Of a stretch of DNA of 64,000 bases, positions 32,039 through 45,107 are shown one piece after another; position 1 is the first letter of the stretch, and each line of letters starts with the position of its first letter. The DNA lies in assembly GCA_013348725.1 (NCBI GenBank), contig CP054689.1, forward strand, positions 1,476,501-1,540,500, given 5' to 3'. The notes below the pieces were generated by a model. The model was not told where the DNA came from. It saw only the letters and a list, made by a program, of their open reading frames with translations, and made no database searches. Source of the DNA: Ectothiorhodospiraceae bacterium 2226. Its GTDB lineage: Bacteria > Pseudomonadota > Gammaproteobacteria > GCA-013348725. Position numbers and translations under genes: made by a program.

Positions 32039-33439
32039 TTGGGCACAGTCTGGCAGCAGTGTCTGCGGCGCCTAGAAGACGAACTTCCGGCGCAACAGTT
32101 CAACACCTGGATCCGGCCCCTGCAGGTGGTGGAGGAACGCGAGCAGCTGCGCTTGCTGGCCCCCAATCAATTCGTGCTGGACTGGGTGAGTCAGCGCTTT
32201 CTGCAGCAGATCTGCGAGTTCGTGGGCCAGTACTGCGACGGGCAAGCACCGAAGGTGCGCCTCGAGATCGGCAGTGCCCCGGTCAGCGCGCGCCCCAGCA
32301 CCTCCCGCCCCAGCACCTCCCGCCCCAGTGCCTCGCCAAGCGCTCAGCACAGTGCCGCCCGCGCGCCGGCCGCCAACGGTCGCGCGCGCGCGGAGCCCGC
32401 GGAGTGTCATCCCGCCCAACGCGGCAACGCCCTGAACCCGCAAGCCACGTTCGACAACTTCGTGGAGGGCAAGTCCAACCAGCTCGCGCGGGCGGCGGCC
32501 ATGCAGGTGGCCGAGAATCCAGGCGGCGCGTACAACCCGCTGTTCATCTACGGCGGGGTGGGCCTCGGCAAGACCCACCTGATGCTCGCGGTCGGTAACC
32601 TCATGCTGCAGCACAAACCGGGCGCCAACGTGCTGTATCTGCATTCGGAGCGCTTCGTCGCGGACATGGTGAAGGCGCTGCAGCACAATGCCATCAACGA
32701 ATTCAAGCGCCGCTATCGCAGCGTGGACGCGCTGCTGATCGACGACATTCAGTTCTTCGCCGGCAAGGAGCGCTCCCAGGAGGAGTTTTTCCACACCTTC
32801 AACGCACTGCTCGAAGGCCAGCAGCAGGTGATCCTGACGTGCGATCGCTTCCCCAAGGAGGTCAACGGGCTGGAAGAACGGCTCAAGTCGCGCTTCGGCT
32901 GGGGCCTCACCGTGGCGATCGATCCGCCCGAGCTTGAGACGCGCGTGGCGATCTTGAAGAGTAAGGCCGCCCACACGGGGGTGGTGCTGCCGGACGAGGT
33001 GGCGTTTTTCGTCGCCAAGCGCATCCGCTCCAACGTGCGCGAGCTGGAGGGGGCGCTGCGCCGCGTGGTCGCGAATGCGAACTTCACCGGCCGCCCGATC
33101 ACGGTCGACTTCGCCAAGGAGGCGCTGCGCGATCTGCTGGCGCTACAGGACAAGTTGGTCACCATCGAGAACATCCAGAAGACGGTCGCGGAGTATTACA
33201 AGCTGCGCGTGAGCGACCTCTTGTCGCAACGGCGTAGCCGCTCCATTGCCCGCCCGCGGCAGGTGGCGATGTCCTTGGCGAAGGAACTGACCAACCACAG
33301 CCTGCCCGAGATCGGCAATGCCTTCGGGCGCGATCACACCACCGTGATGCATGCCTGCAAGAAGGTGGAGGAATTACGCCGCTCCGATGCCCGCATGGCG
33401 GAGGATCTGTCCAACCTGTTGAGGACCCTGACGACATGA
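32039..33439 (+). CDS. dnaA: Chromosomal replication initiator DnaA
   Basis: 466 residues from a TTG at 32039, chosen because [14 protein letters not shown] is the family N-terminus and no ATG or GTG fits. Domain I is residues 1-75, then a Ser/Pro/Ala-rich linker. The AAA+ domain has G-G-V-G-L-G-K-T-H at 172-180 and [11 protein letters not shown], and the C-terminal DNA-binding domain has [10 protein letters not shown]. It opens oriC and is autoregulated in relatives. It is followed by a 212-base origin-like gap and dnaN. Confidence 0.98.
   Translation: MGTVWQQCLRRLEDELPAQQFNTWIRPLQVVEEREQLRLLAPNQFVLDWVSQRFLQQICEFVGQYCDGQAPKVRLEIGSAPVSARPSTSRPSTSRPSASPSAQHSAARAPAANGRARAEPAECHPAQRGNALNPQATFDNFVEGKSNQLARAAAMQVAENPGGAYNPLFIYGGVGLGKTHLMLAVGNLMLQHKPGANVLYLHSERFVADMVKALQHNAINEFKRRYRSVDALLIDDIQFFAGKERSQEEFFHTFNALLEGQQQVILTCDRFPKEVNGLEERLKSRFGWGLTVAIDPPELETRVAILKSKAAHTGVVLPDEVAFFVAKRIRSNVRELEGALRRVVANANFTGRPITVDFAKEALRDLLALQDKLVTIENIQKTVAEYYKLRVSDLLSQRRSRSIARPRQVAMSLAKELTNHSLPEIGNAFGRDHTTVMHACKKVEELRRSDARMAEDLSNLLRTLTT
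32291..32335 (+). repeat. Three 15-bp tandem repeats in the dnaA linker
   Basis: CGCCCCAGCACCTCC occurs twice exactly and a third time with three changes. It encodes R-P-S-T-S repeated in domain II, the flexible linker, which tolerates length variation. Confidence 0.85.
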
Positions 33440-33651
33440 TGTGGGCAGCCTGTGGATAAAATTGAGCCGCGCCAAAACGCCAGTTCGGCGCACAGTTTAT
33501 CCACAGGTGCTACGGGACTTGTGCACGGGGTTTAGATGATGGGTAATAGATTGATATACAAGGGATTAAATAGGTTATCCCGGGCAGGACGGCCCAGTAA
33601 TAATCACAAGCGGCTTTATATATAAACCGACTAATTAAAACGGGTGTGCAC
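33440..33651. other. Candidate replication origin (oriC) between dnaA and dnaN
   Basis: Two perfect DnaA boxes face each other, TGTGGATAA at 33451-33459 and TTATCCACA at 33497-33505, with a weaker TTATCCCGG at 33575. They are followed by a markedly AT-rich stretch (33535-33645, including GGCTTTATATATAAACCG) that could be the unwinding element. Most genes run away from this point on both sides. The rpmH-dnaA gap has only one perfect box, so this gap is the better candidate, though the origin may be bipartite. The same region also carries the dnaN promoter. Confidence 0.65.
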
Positions 33652-34752
33652 ATGAAGTTGACCATACAACGAGAAGCCCTACTCAAGCCTCTGCAGGTCG
33701 TCACGGGCGTGGTGGAGCGGCGCCAGACGTTGCCTATCCTCTCGAACGTGCTGATGCGGGTGACGGAGAGTGAGCTGGCCCTGACCGGTACGGACCTCGA
33801 AGTGGAAATCATCACGCGCACACCGCTCGAGGGCGCCAACGGGGGCGAGACCACGCTCGCGGCACGCAAGTTCGTCGACATCTGTCGCGCGCTGCCCGAG
33901 GGGGCGGAGGTCGAGATCAACGTCGAGGGCGATCGCGCGTTGATTCGTTCGGGGCGCAGCCGCTATACGCTTACCACCTTGCCGGCGCAGGAGTTCCCGT
34001 CGCTGGACGAACTCAAGATGCCGACGCGCATTGTGCTACCGCAGCGCGAGCTGAAGTCGCTCATTGAGAAAACGCACTTCTCCATGGCACAGCAAGACGT
34101 GCGCTATTACCTGAACGGGCTATTGCTGGAGTTCAGTCGAGAGCGGCTGCGGGCGGTCGCCACGGACGGTCATCGCTTGGCCCTCGCGGACGCGGCGCTT
34201 TCGGTGGACGTGGCCGAGCCGCGGCAGATCATCGTTCCCCGCAAGGGCGTGTTGGAGTTGGTGCGGTTGCTGGGCGATACCGACGAGCCGGCGCAGTTGG
34301 AGCTCGCCAGCAATCATCTGCGGGTGACGGTGGGGCCGATCACCTTTACCTCGAAGCTGGTGGACGGGCGCTTCCCCGACTACAACCGCGTGGTGCCCCA
34401 AGGCGGCGACAAGATCGTGCTGGGCGACCGCAGCACGCTGATCGCGGGCTTGGGGCGGGCCTCGGTCTTGTCGAACGAGAAGTTCCGCGGCGTGCGCCTG
34501 CAATTGGGGAACGACGCCTTGCGGGCGCTGGTGCACAACCCCGAACAAGAAGAGGCCGAGGACGAGATGCCGGTGAGCTACGACGGCGAAGGCTTTGAGG
34601 TAGGGTTTAACGTGCAATACTTGCTCGATGCCTTGGCCGCGGTGCGTAGCGATCAGGTCCGCTTGGTGATGTCCGACGCCAACAGCAGTTGTTTGATCCA
34701 AGGCGACGGTGACGAAAGCAGCAAGTACGTCATCATGCCGATGCGCCTGTAG
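33652..34752 (+). CDS. dnaN: DNA polymerase III beta subunit (sliding clamp)
   Basis: 366 residues, the E. coli length, from the ATG at 33652 rather than the GTG two codons earlier. It begins MKLTIQREALLKPLQVVTGV, contains L-P-I-L-S-N-V-L and the second-domain A-T-D-G-H-R-L-A, and ends Y-V-I-M-P-M-R-L, the protein-binding pocket end. It forms the ring clamp for replication. It lies 38 bases before recF. Confidence 0.98.
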   Translation: MKLTIQREALLKPLQVVTGVVERRQTLPILSNVLMRVTESELALTGTDLEVEIITRTPLEGANGGETTLAARKFVDICRALPEGAEVEINVEGDRALIRSGRSRYTLTTLPAQEFPSLDELKMPTRIVLPQRELKSLIEKTHFSMAQQDVRYYLNGLLLEFSRERLRAVATDGHRLALADAALSVDVAEPRQIIVPRKGVLELVRLLGDTDEPAQLELASNHLRVTVGPITFTSKLVDGRFPDYNRVVPQGGDKIVLGDRSTLIAGLGRASVLSNEKFRGVRLQLGNDALRALVHNPEQEEAEDEMPVSYDGEGFEVGFNVQYLLDALAAVRSDQVRLVMSDANSSCLIQGDGDESSKYVIMPMRL

Positions 34753-34790
34753 GCGCGGATCGCCTTCCCTCCTCTGCTCGGGGCGCGCGC

Positions 34791-38304
<3,514 letters not shown>

Positions 38305-38333
38305 TCAGATCAACTAATTGATATATAAAATAA

Positions 38334-38357
38334 AACGGGCGGCCTAGGCCGCCCGTT
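38334..38357. terminator. Bidirectional terminator between gyrB and fbp
   Basis: A 24-base perfect palindrome: AACGGGCGGCC and its complement around TA. It lies between convergent gyrB and fbp, with an A-rich tract on the gyrB side and a short T-rich tract after it. Confidence 0.85.
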
Positions 38358-38385
38358 CCGTTTCTGCCCGCCGCCGCGGGGCGAA

Positions 38386-39393
38386 TCAGTCTTCGCGGTG
38401 GTAGCCAACCACGCGCTCGACCTCGTTCTTGGAACCCAGGATCACCGGCACGCGCTGGTGCAGGCCCTTCGGCTGCATGTCCATGATGCGCTCACGCCCG
38501 GTGCTGCTGGCGCCGCCGGCCTGCTCCACGATGAACGACATCGGGTTGGCCTCGTACATCAGGCGCAGCTTGCCCTCCTTGGAGGGATCCTTGGTGTCCT
38601 TGGGGTACATGAAGATGCCGCCGCGGGTCAGGATGCGGTGCACCTCGGCCACCATGGAGGCCACCCAACGCATGTTGAAGTCCTTGCCGCGCGGACCGGT
38701 CTTGCCCGCCAGGCACTCCTCGACGTAGCGCTGCACCGGCGCCTCCCAGAAGCGCTGGTTGGACATGTTGATGGCGAACTCCGCCGTGTCCTCCGGGATC
38801 TGCATGTTGGGGTGGGTGAGCACGAACTCGCCGATATTCTGATCGAGGGTGAAGCCGTTCACGCCGCTGCCGGTGGTCAGCACCATCATGGTGGCCGGCC
38901 CGTACAGCGCGTAGCCGCCGCACACCTGCTTGGTGCCGGGCTGCAGGAAGTCCTCGGCGCTGGGGTTCTCCACGCCGTCCGGGCAGCGCAGGATGGAGAA
39001 GATGGTGCCCACCGACACGTTCAGGTCGATATTGGAGGACCCGTCCAGGGGATCGAACACCAGGAGGTATTTGCCCTTGGGATACTTGCCGGGGATCGAG
39101 TAGATGTCCTCCATCTCCTCCGACGCCATGGCGGCGGTGTGGCCGGCCCACTCGTTGGACTTCAGAAACACCTCGTTGGACAGCACGTCGAGCTTTTTCT
39201 GGGTCTCGCCCTGGACGTTCTCACTCTCGGCGCTACCCAGCACACCCATCAGATCGCCGTGGTTCACGTAGCTGGAGATGACCTTGCAGGCGGTGACGAT
39301 GTCGTTGAGCAGCGCGGTAAAGTCGCCCGAGGCGCCCTTGACCCGCCGCTGCTCCTCCATGATGAACTGCGTAATGCTCTTGCCGTTGTGCAT
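38386..39393 (-). CDS. fbp: Fructose-1,6-bisphosphatase class 1
   Basis: 335 residues. It hydrolyses fructose-1,6-bisphosphate for gluconeogenesis or the Calvin cycle. Metal-binding motif [18 protein letters not shown], active site G-G-I-F-M-Y-P-K-D and the C-terminal E-Q-A-G-G identify class I. It starts [10 protein letters not shown], as in proteobacterial enzymes. Single gene, convergent with gyrB. Confidence 0.96.
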   Translation of the reverse strand: MHNGKSITQFIMEEQRRVKGASGDFTALLNDIVTACKVISSYVNHGDLMGVLGSAESENVQGETQKKLDVLSNEVFLKSNEWAGHTAAMASEEMEDIYSIPGKYPKGKYLLVFDPLDGSSNIDLNVSVGTIFSILRCPDGVENPSAEDFLQPGTKQVCGGYALYGPATMMVLTTGSGVNGFTLDQNIGEFVLTHPNMQIPEDTAEFAINMSNQRFWEAPVQRYVEECLAGKTGPRGKDFNMRWVASMVAEVHRILTRGGIFMYPKDTKDPSKEGKLRLMYEANPMSFIVEQAGGASSTGRERIMDMQPKGLHQRVPVILGSKNEVERVVGYHRED

Positions 39394-39535
39394 AGTGTCC
39401 TCGAGCTTGGTAAGGAAATCGGTGCCGCGCGCCTACGGCTGCGCAGGCTGAATAAACATATCACTATATCATGATTGACTAAGCCAGCCGCCCGGCGGGC
39501 TGCGCGGACTTGGGGGATGTGAACGGGTCAGCGGG

Positions 39536-40288
39536 TCAGAACTTGGCGAGCTCCGCCTCGGGCGCGGAGGCGCCGCCGCCGTCGGCCAGCACCGCCATGG
39601 TGTCCTCGATCCATGCCTCGGCGGCCGCGTTGACCTCCTGGGCGCTGCGCCCCGCCGTGGGGATCGGCGGGCCGATGCGCAGCTCGATGGTCCCCGGGCG
39701 TTTACGAAAGCCGTTTCGCGGCCAGAATTCGCCGGCATTGTGGGCCACCGGCACCACCGGGACCCCGCTGCGCGCCGCGAGCATGGCCCCGCCGATGCCG
39801 TAACGCCCGCGCGTCCCCGGTGCCACCCGCGTGCCCTCGGGAAACACCACCACCCAGATGCCCTGCTCGAGCCGCCGCCGCCCGCGCTCGATGATCTGGG
39901 CGAGGGCGCGCCGCCCGGCGCTGCGGTCGATGGCGATCGGGCGCAACAGCGCCAGACCCCAACCGAATACCGGGATCCACAACAGCGAACGCTTGAGCAC
40001 CCAGGTCTGAGGTGGCAGCAAGAAGGGCAAGGCGATGGTCTCCCAGGCCGATTGATGCTTGGCCAGCACCACGGCGGGCTCCTGCGGTAAGTGTTCCATG
40101 CCCTGTACGCGGAAATTGACGCCGCACGTCACGCGCAACCACCACAGCGTGAAACGGCCCCAATTGGTGAGATAGCGGTAGCGCAGGCGATAGGGCAGGA
40201 CGGCCGTGAGCAGCCCGGAGGTGCCGATCACCACCGCCATGAGGCTGATGCCCGCCATGAAGGCGAGCCCGCGCAACCAGGCGCTCAC
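39536..40288 (-). CDS. plsC: 1-acyl-sn-glycerol-3-phosphate acyltransferase
   Basis: 250 residues from a GTG at 40288 that overlaps the gmhB stop (GTGA). It acylates lysophosphatidate in phospholipid synthesis at the inner membrane. N-terminal hydrophobic helix, catalytic motif A-K-H-Q-S-A-W-E-T (the HX4D/E form), and the acyl-acceptor motif F-P-E-G-T-R. The symbol is by family; several paralogues are common. Confidence 0.9.
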   Translation of the reverse strand: MSAWLRGLAFMAGISLMAVVIGTSGLLTAVLPYRLRYRYLTNWGRFTLWWLRVTCGVNFRVQGMEHLPQEPAVVLAKHQSAWETIALPFLLPPQTWVLKRSLLWIPVFGWGLALLRPIAIDRSAGRRALAQIIERGRRRLEQGIWVVVFPEGTRVAPGTRGRYGIGGAMLAARSGVPVVPVAHNAGEFWPRNGFRKRPGTIELRIGPPIPTAGRSAQEVNAAAEAWIEDTMAVLADGGGASAPEAELAKF

Positions 40289-40833
40289 GCCGCGCTTGCC
40301 AGCAGCGCGTCGACCGCGGCGGCGAGGTCGTCGTAGACCGCCACCGCGGGGTCCACGCCGGCGGCCAGGGTGCGGGTGCCCTTGCCGGTGCGCACCAGGA
40401 TGGGCTGGGCGCCCACCGCGCGTGCGGCCTCCAGATCCCGGGCCGAATCCCCGATGGCGGGGACCCCCGTGAGCGGCATGCGTAACCGCGCCCCCACCTC
40501 CTCCAGCAGCCCGGGGCGCGGTTTGCGGCAGCGGCAGCCGGCGTGCGGGCCGTGCGGACAATACAGCAGCGCATCGATGCCCCCGCCGTGCTGGGCCAGC
40601 AGGCGGATGAGCTTCTGGTGCATGGCGTGCAGGTCGTCCAGGCTGAACAGCCCGCGCGCCAAGCCGGACTGGTTGGTGCACACCGCGATGCGGTAGCCGG
40701 CGCGGCGCAGCCGCGCCATGGCCTCCAGGCTGCCGGGCAAGGGCACGAACTCGTCCGCGCTCTTGATGTAGGCGTCGGAGTCGTAATTGATCACGCCGTC
40801 GCGGTCGAGGATGATCAGCCGCTGAGCTTCCAT
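40285..40833 (-). CDS. gmhB: D-glycero-beta-D-manno-heptose 1,7-bisphosphate 7-phosphatase
   Basis: 182 residues, HAD family. Nucleophile and acid are Asp10 and Asp12 in I-I-L-D-R-D-G-V-I-N-Y-D-S. The zinc-binding loop C-P-H-G-P-H-A-G-C-R-C-R-K-P is typical of GmhB. It makes heptose-1-phosphate for the LPS inner core, evidence for an LPS-bearing outer membrane. It overlaps both neighbours by one to four bases. Confidence 0.95.
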   Translation of the reverse strand: MEAQRLIILDRDGVINYDSDAYIKSADEFVPLPGSLEAMARLRRAGYRIAVCTNQSGLARGLFSLDDLHAMHQKLIRLLAQHGGGIDALLYCPHGPHAGCRCRKPRPGLLEEVGARLRMPLTGVPAIGDSARDLEAARAVGAQPILVRTGKGTRTLAAGVDPAVAVYDDLAAAVDALLASAA

Positions 40834-41171
40834 CAGGCGTCCCGGAACTCCGAGACCCGAATGCGCCCGTTGATCATGCGCGACTCGCGCGTGGCGAGCT
40901 TGTCCATCTTGCGCCAGAAGGCCTCGTCCAACTTGAAGCCGGCCGAGATGGCGGTGCCGAGCACCAGTATGAACAAGTCGGCCACTTCCTCCGCGAGTGC
41001 CTCGGGCGCCTTGCCCTTGGTCACGCAGGCGGCGATCTCGCCGAGCTCCTCCGCCATGAGGGCGACGCGGTAGGTCATGTCCTCGCCCCCGGTGTTTTTG
41101 AAGTCGTGCTTGTCGTGAAAGGCCTGCACCGCGGCCATCATGGCGCTGAAGCTGTCGTCGCGTTCGGCCAT
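40833..41171 (-). CDS. MazG-like nucleotide pyrophosphohydrolase
   Basis: 112 residues from the ATG at 41171; longer reading through glyS is not supported. The all-alpha NTP-PPase motif E-E-L-G-E-I-A-A-C-V-T-K-G-K then E-E-V-A-D-L-F-I-L-V is the MazG EExxE...ExxD metal site. It probably hydrolyses non-canonical or excess nucleotide triphosphates. It sits between glyS (12 bases) and gmhB (overlap). Confidence 0.87.
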   Translation of the reverse strand: MAERDDSFSAMMAAVQAFHDKHDFKNTGGEDMTYRVALMAEELGEIAACVTKGKAPEALAEEVADLFILVLGTAISAGFKLDEAFWRKMDKLATRESRMINGRIRVSEFRDA

Positions 41172-41182
41172 CGTGGGTCTCC

Positions 41183-43255
41183 TCAGCTTTGCAGGCGCGC
41201 GATGTCGGCCACGCGCAGGAACAGGCCCTGCAGGCGCGCGAGCAGCGCCAGGCGGTTGCGCTTCAAGTCCGCGTCCTCGGCCATCACCATCACCTGGTCG
41301 AAGAAGGTGTCCACCGGCGCGCGCAGCCCGGCCAAGGCGCGCAGCGCGGCCTCGTAATCGCGTGCCGCCAGCCGCGGCTCGACCTCGGCGGCCATGCGCT
41401 CCACCGCGTCGGCGAGGGCGCGTTCGGCCGGCTCCACCAGGCGCGCGGCGTCCAGCTGCTCGGGCCGTTCGCCTGCTTGGCGCAGGATGTTGGCGCAGCG
41501 CTTGTTGGCTGCCGCCAGCGCTTCGGCCTCCGGCAAGGCGCGGAACGCCGTGACGGCGCGCACGCGCGCGTCGAAGTCCGCCGGCTGCGCCGGGCGCAAG
41601 GCGTGCACGGCGTCGAACACGTCCGCGGTGACGCCCGCCTCGGCGTAGTAACCGCGCAGCCGCTCCAGCATGAAGTCGTACACCGCCTCGACCGGCGCGC
41701 GCTCCAGCGCGTCGCCGAAGGCCGCCACCGCCGCGTCCAACAGCGCGGGCACGTCCAGCGCCGCGAGGCGTTGTTCGATGGCGATGCGCAGCACGCCGAG
41801 CGCGGCGCGGCGCAGCGCGTAGGGGTCCTTGTCGCCGGTGGGCGCCTCGCCGACCCCGAAGATGCCGACCAGGCTGTCGAGCTTGTCGGCGATGCTCACC
41901 GCCTGGCCGACCGGATCCTGGGGCAGCGCATCGCCCGCGTAGCGCGGCATGTACTGCTCGTCGAGCGCCTGGGCCACGCCCTCGGGCTCGCCCGCGGCCA
42001 TCGCGTAATAACGCCCCATGATGCCCTGCAGCTCGGGGAACTCGCCGACCATGTGGGTCAGCAGGTCGCACTTGGACAACAGCCCGGCCCGCTCGGCCTC
42101 GGCCGGTTCGGCGCCGATCTGCTCCGCGACCCGCCGCGCCAGCGCGGCGACGCGCGTGCTCTTGTCGTACAGGGAACCGAGGCGCTTGTGGAACACCACG
42201 GCCTTGAGCGGCTCGAGCTGCGCCTCCAGCGGCTGCGCGCGGTCCTGCGCCCAGAAGAACGCGGCGTCCGCCAGGCGCGGGCGGATCACGCGCTCGTTGC
42301 CGTGGCGCACCGCGTCGGGCTGCCGACTCTCGATGTTGGCCACCGCGATGAAGTGCGGCAGCAGCCGGCCCGCGCCGTCCACCACATGGAAATACTTCTG
42401 GTGCCCGCGCATCGACGAGACCAGCGCCTCGGCCGGGACCTCGAGGAAGCGCTTATCGAAGCTGCCCGCGAGCGCGACCGGCCACTCGACCATGCCGGTG
42501 ACCTCGTCGAGCAGGTCCTCACCGATCACCGCCTCCCCGCCCAACGACTGCGCCGCGGCCAACACTTGGCGGCGCACACGCTCGCGCCGTTCGGCAAAGC
42601 TCGCCACCACCCGCCCGCGCTCCTCCAGCACCGCGGCGTAGTCGCCGGGGCGCGCGAGTTCGATCGGCTCGGGGGCGTGAAAACGGTGGCCGCGCGTGGT
42701 GCGTCCGGCAGGCAGGCCGAGCACCTCGGCGTCCAGCACCTCATCGCCGAACAGCAGCACCAGCCAATGGGCAGGCCGCACGAACTCGGCGGTGGAGCTG
42801 CCCCAGCGCATGCGCTTGGGAATCGGCAGCGCGGCGAGCGCCTCGCCAACCAGCGCCGGCACCAACTCGCCCGCCGCCTTGCCGGGCTCCACGCCACGGT
42901 ACACCAGCCAAGCGCCCTGCTCGTTCTCCAGCCGCTCCAGGGCCTCCACCGCCACCCCGCAGGAGCCGGCGAAGCCCTGCGCGGCGCGGGTGGGCTTGCC
43001 CTCGGCGTCGAAGGCGGCCCGCAGCGCCGGGCCGCGCCGTTCGAAGGGGCGGTCGGGCTGCAGGGTCTCCAGCCCCGCGATCAGGACCGCCAGTCGGCGC
43101 GGGGTCTCGTAGTGGGTCAGCGCCTCGAAGCCGAGTTGGGCGCGCTCGAGCCCGTCGCGCAGGCCCTGCGCGAAGGCCTCGCCGAGGCGTTTGAGCGCCT
43201 TGGGGGGCAGCTCCTCGGTACCGAGTTCGATCAACAGGTCGCGGGGCGCGCTCAT
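41183..43255 (-). CDS. glyS: Glycyl-tRNA synthetase beta subunit
   Basis: 690 residues from the ATG at 43255 (E. coli 689). Start [13 protein letters not shown], then R-G-P-A-L-R-A-A-F, and the C-terminal anticodon-binding helical domain ending A-R-L-Q-S. It forms the alpha2beta2 enzyme with GlyQ, which it overlaps by four bases. Confidence 0.97.
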   Translation of the reverse strand: MSAPRDLLIELGTEELPPKALKRLGEAFAQGLRDGLERAQLGFEALTHYETPRRLAVLIAGLETLQPDRPFERRGPALRAAFDAEGKPTRAAQGFAGSCGVAVEALERLENEQGAWLVYRGVEPGKAAGELVPALVGEALAALPIPKRMRWGSSTAEFVRPAHWLVLLFGDEVLDAEVLGLPAGRTTRGHRFHAPEPIELARPGDYAAVLEERGRVVASFAERRERVRRQVLAAAQSLGGEAVIGEDLLDEVTGMVEWPVALAGSFDKRFLEVPAEALVSSMRGHQKYFHVVDGAGRLLPHFIAVANIESRQPDAVRHGNERVIRPRLADAAFFWAQDRAQPLEAQLEPLKAVVFHKRLGSLYDKSTRVAALARRVAEQIGAEPAEAERAGLLSKCDLLTHMVGEFPELQGIMGRYYAMAAGEPEGVAQALDEQYMPRYAGDALPQDPVGQAVSIADKLDSLVGIFGVGEAPTGDKDPYALRRAALGVLRIAIEQRLAALDVPALLDAAVAAFGDALERAPVEAVYDFMLERLRGYYAEAGVTADVFDAVHALRPAQPADFDARVRAVTAFRALPEAEALAAANKRCANILRQAGERPEQLDAARLVEPAERALADAVERMAAEVEPRLAARDYEAALRALAGLRAPVDTFFDQVMVMAEDADLKRNRLALLARLQGLFLRVADIARLQS

Positions 43256-44196
43256 GCCGTGGCCTCCCCTTGCGCGAGCATCGGAAAGCCGAGCGCCTCC
43301 CGGCGCGCGTAATAGGCCTCGGCCACGGCGCGCGCCAAGGCGCGCACGCGGCCGATGTAGCGCGCGCGCTCCGTGACGGAGATGGCGCGGCGCGCGTCCA
43401 GCAGGTTGAAGGTATGGGAGGCCTTGAGCACCATCTCGTAAGCGGGCAACGGCAGCCCGGCGGCGATCAGGTCCTGGCTGGCCCGCTCGCAGCTGTCGAA
43501 CCACGCGAACATGGTCTGCGTGTCGGCGTGCTCGAAGTTGTAGGCGGACATCTCGACCTCGTTCTGATGGAACACGTCGCGGTAGGTGATGCGCCCCAAC
43601 GGGCCATCGGCCCACACCAGGTCGAACAGGCTCTCCACGCCCTGCAGGTACATCGCGATGCGTTCCAAGCCGTAGGTGATCTCGCCGGTGACCGGCCGGC
43701 AATCGAGCCCGCCCACCTGCTGGAAGTAGGTGAACTGGGTCACCTCCATGCCGTTCAACCACACCTCCCAACCGAGGCCCCAGGCGCCCAGGGTGGGCGA
43801 TTCCCAGTCGTCCTCAACGAAGCGGATGTCGTGCACCAGCGGGTCGATGCCGAGTGCGCGCAGCGAGCCGAGGTAGAGCTCCTGGATGTCGTCCGGCGAC
43901 GGTTTGATCACCACCTGAAACTGGTAATAATGTTGAAGACGGTTGGGATTCTCCCCGTAGCGCCCATCGGTGGGGCGCCGCGAGGGCTGAACGTAGGCCG
44001 CCGCCCAGGGCTCGGGGCCGATGGCGCGCAAAAAGGTGGCAGGGTGGAAGGTGCCCGCACCGACCTCCATGTCGTACGGCTGCAGCAATACGCAGCCACG
44101 CGCCGCCCAATAGTTCTGCAGCGCAAGGATGAGGTCTTGGAAGGTGCGCGGGGCGCCGCCCTCAAGTCCTGCCGCGGATTGCCGATTTTCAGTCAA
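43252..44196 (-). CDS. glyQ: Glycyl-tRNA synthetase alpha subunit
   Basis: 314 residues. Class II catalytic subunit: [29 protein letters not shown] and [14 protein letters not shown] are diagnostic. First gene of the leftward glyQ-glyS-mazG-gmhB-plsC chain, divergent from the gene at 44401. Confidence 0.98.
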   Translation of the reverse strand: MTENRQSAAGLEGGAPRTFQDLILALQNYWAARGCVLLQPYDMEVGAGTFHPATFLRAIGPEPWAAAYVQPSRRPTDGRYGENPNRLQHYYQFQVVIKPSPDDIQELYLGSLRALGIDPLVHDIRFVEDDWESPTLGAWGLGWEVWLNGMEVTQFTYFQQVGGLDCRPVTGEITYGLERIAMYLQGVESLFDLVWADGPLGRITYRDVFHQNEVEMSAYNFEHADTQTMFAWFDSCERASQDLIAAGLPLPAYEMVLKASHTFNLLDARRAISVTERARYIGRVRALARAVAEAYYARREALGFPMLAQGEATA

Positions 44197-44400
44197 GAAG
44201 TAGCCCTTTCGTGCCCGGTCGTGGAGGTCGAGAAAAGGCAGGCATTATAGCCTTGGCGGCCACGGCTGATAAGGCGGCGGTCTGCGCGCCGGAAGAAGTT
44301 GATGTTGAGGTGGCTCCGTGCCGCGCCGGTCGGAGTCGGGGTGACATGCCACCGGCGTGTGCCGGGAAGCCGCGCCGGTGGCCTGCCGTGGAGGGCATCG

Positions 44401-44973
44401 ATGAGCGATTTGGTTCTGGGTCCGAACTCCACCGCCCAGTGGCACACACTGGTGCGCGACGCCGAACAGGCGGCCGGCTGCGCCTTGGCCGAAGAGCTGG
44501 AAAGCTACCTCGTTTTCCTGCTCATGCGCTTTGTCGCCAAGCCGGAGATGGCGCACAGCGTGCTCGCGCTCGAATACCTCGCCGGCCAGGCAAGCGGCGG
44601 CGGGCTGCGCCACGAGCGCCTGCGCGATGTGGGCGACAAGTGCCTGCTCTACTCCGGGCTGTTCCCACAGCGCGCGCGGCGCCGACGTGTGCGCCTCAGC
44701 TACTACGTGGACCTCGGTCGCGGCGCCTACCACGCCCTTGCCCAGAACACCGCCCATCAGCACGCCGACACCTACGAGGCCTTGGCCGAGGGTTTCGTCA
44801 ACCTCATGGACGTGCTGCAGATCATGCGTCGGCTGCGCGGCGGCGAGGCCCCGCTCGACCCGATCGCCGCGCTCGAACTGCTGCGCGACACCGGCAGTGC
44901 CGGCGCCCGGCGCATGCTGCGCGAGGTCACCGACGCGGAGCCCTTCGAGGCGCCGAGCGACGCGCGCCATTAA
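44401..44973 (+). CDS. Conserved-looking hypothetical protein
   Basis: 190 residues from the ATG at 44401; the frame upstream is open but unlike protein. It is soluble and mostly helical, with E-E-L-E-S-Y-L-V-F-L-L-M-R-F, then K-C-L-L-Y-S-G-L-F-P-Q-R-A and Y-Y-V-D-L-G-R-G-A-Y. I recognise no named family, though the composition and codon use are those of a real core gene. It diverges from glyQ and runs toward the thiolase operon 135 bases away; a role with either is not shown. Confidence 0.75.
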   Translation: MSDLVLGPNSTAQWHTLVRDAEQAAGCALAEELESYLVFLLMRFVAKPEMAHSVLALEYLAGQASGGGLRHERLRDVGDKCLLYSGLFPQRARRRRVRLSYYVDLGRGAYHALAQNTAHQHADTYEALAEGFVNLMDVLQIMRRLRGGEAPLDPIAALELLRDTGSAGARRMLREVTDAEPFEAPSDARH

Positions 44974-45107
44974 GGTCGGCCGGGTCCGTCGGGCGCCCCG
45001 ACCTTCGGTTTACCGCCGCTACCGGCGCTACGCCCCTTCCGGTAAGATAATCTGTTCGATGACCGCGAATCGCCGCCGCCGGCGGCCTCACCGATCAGGG
45101 CAGTGCC

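Noticed and set aside
39440-39535. A promoter for fbp in the AT-rich stretch after plsC.
   Set aside because: TATAGT and similar -10-like hexamers occur, but no -35 at 16-18 bases was found, and the AT-richness produces chance hits.
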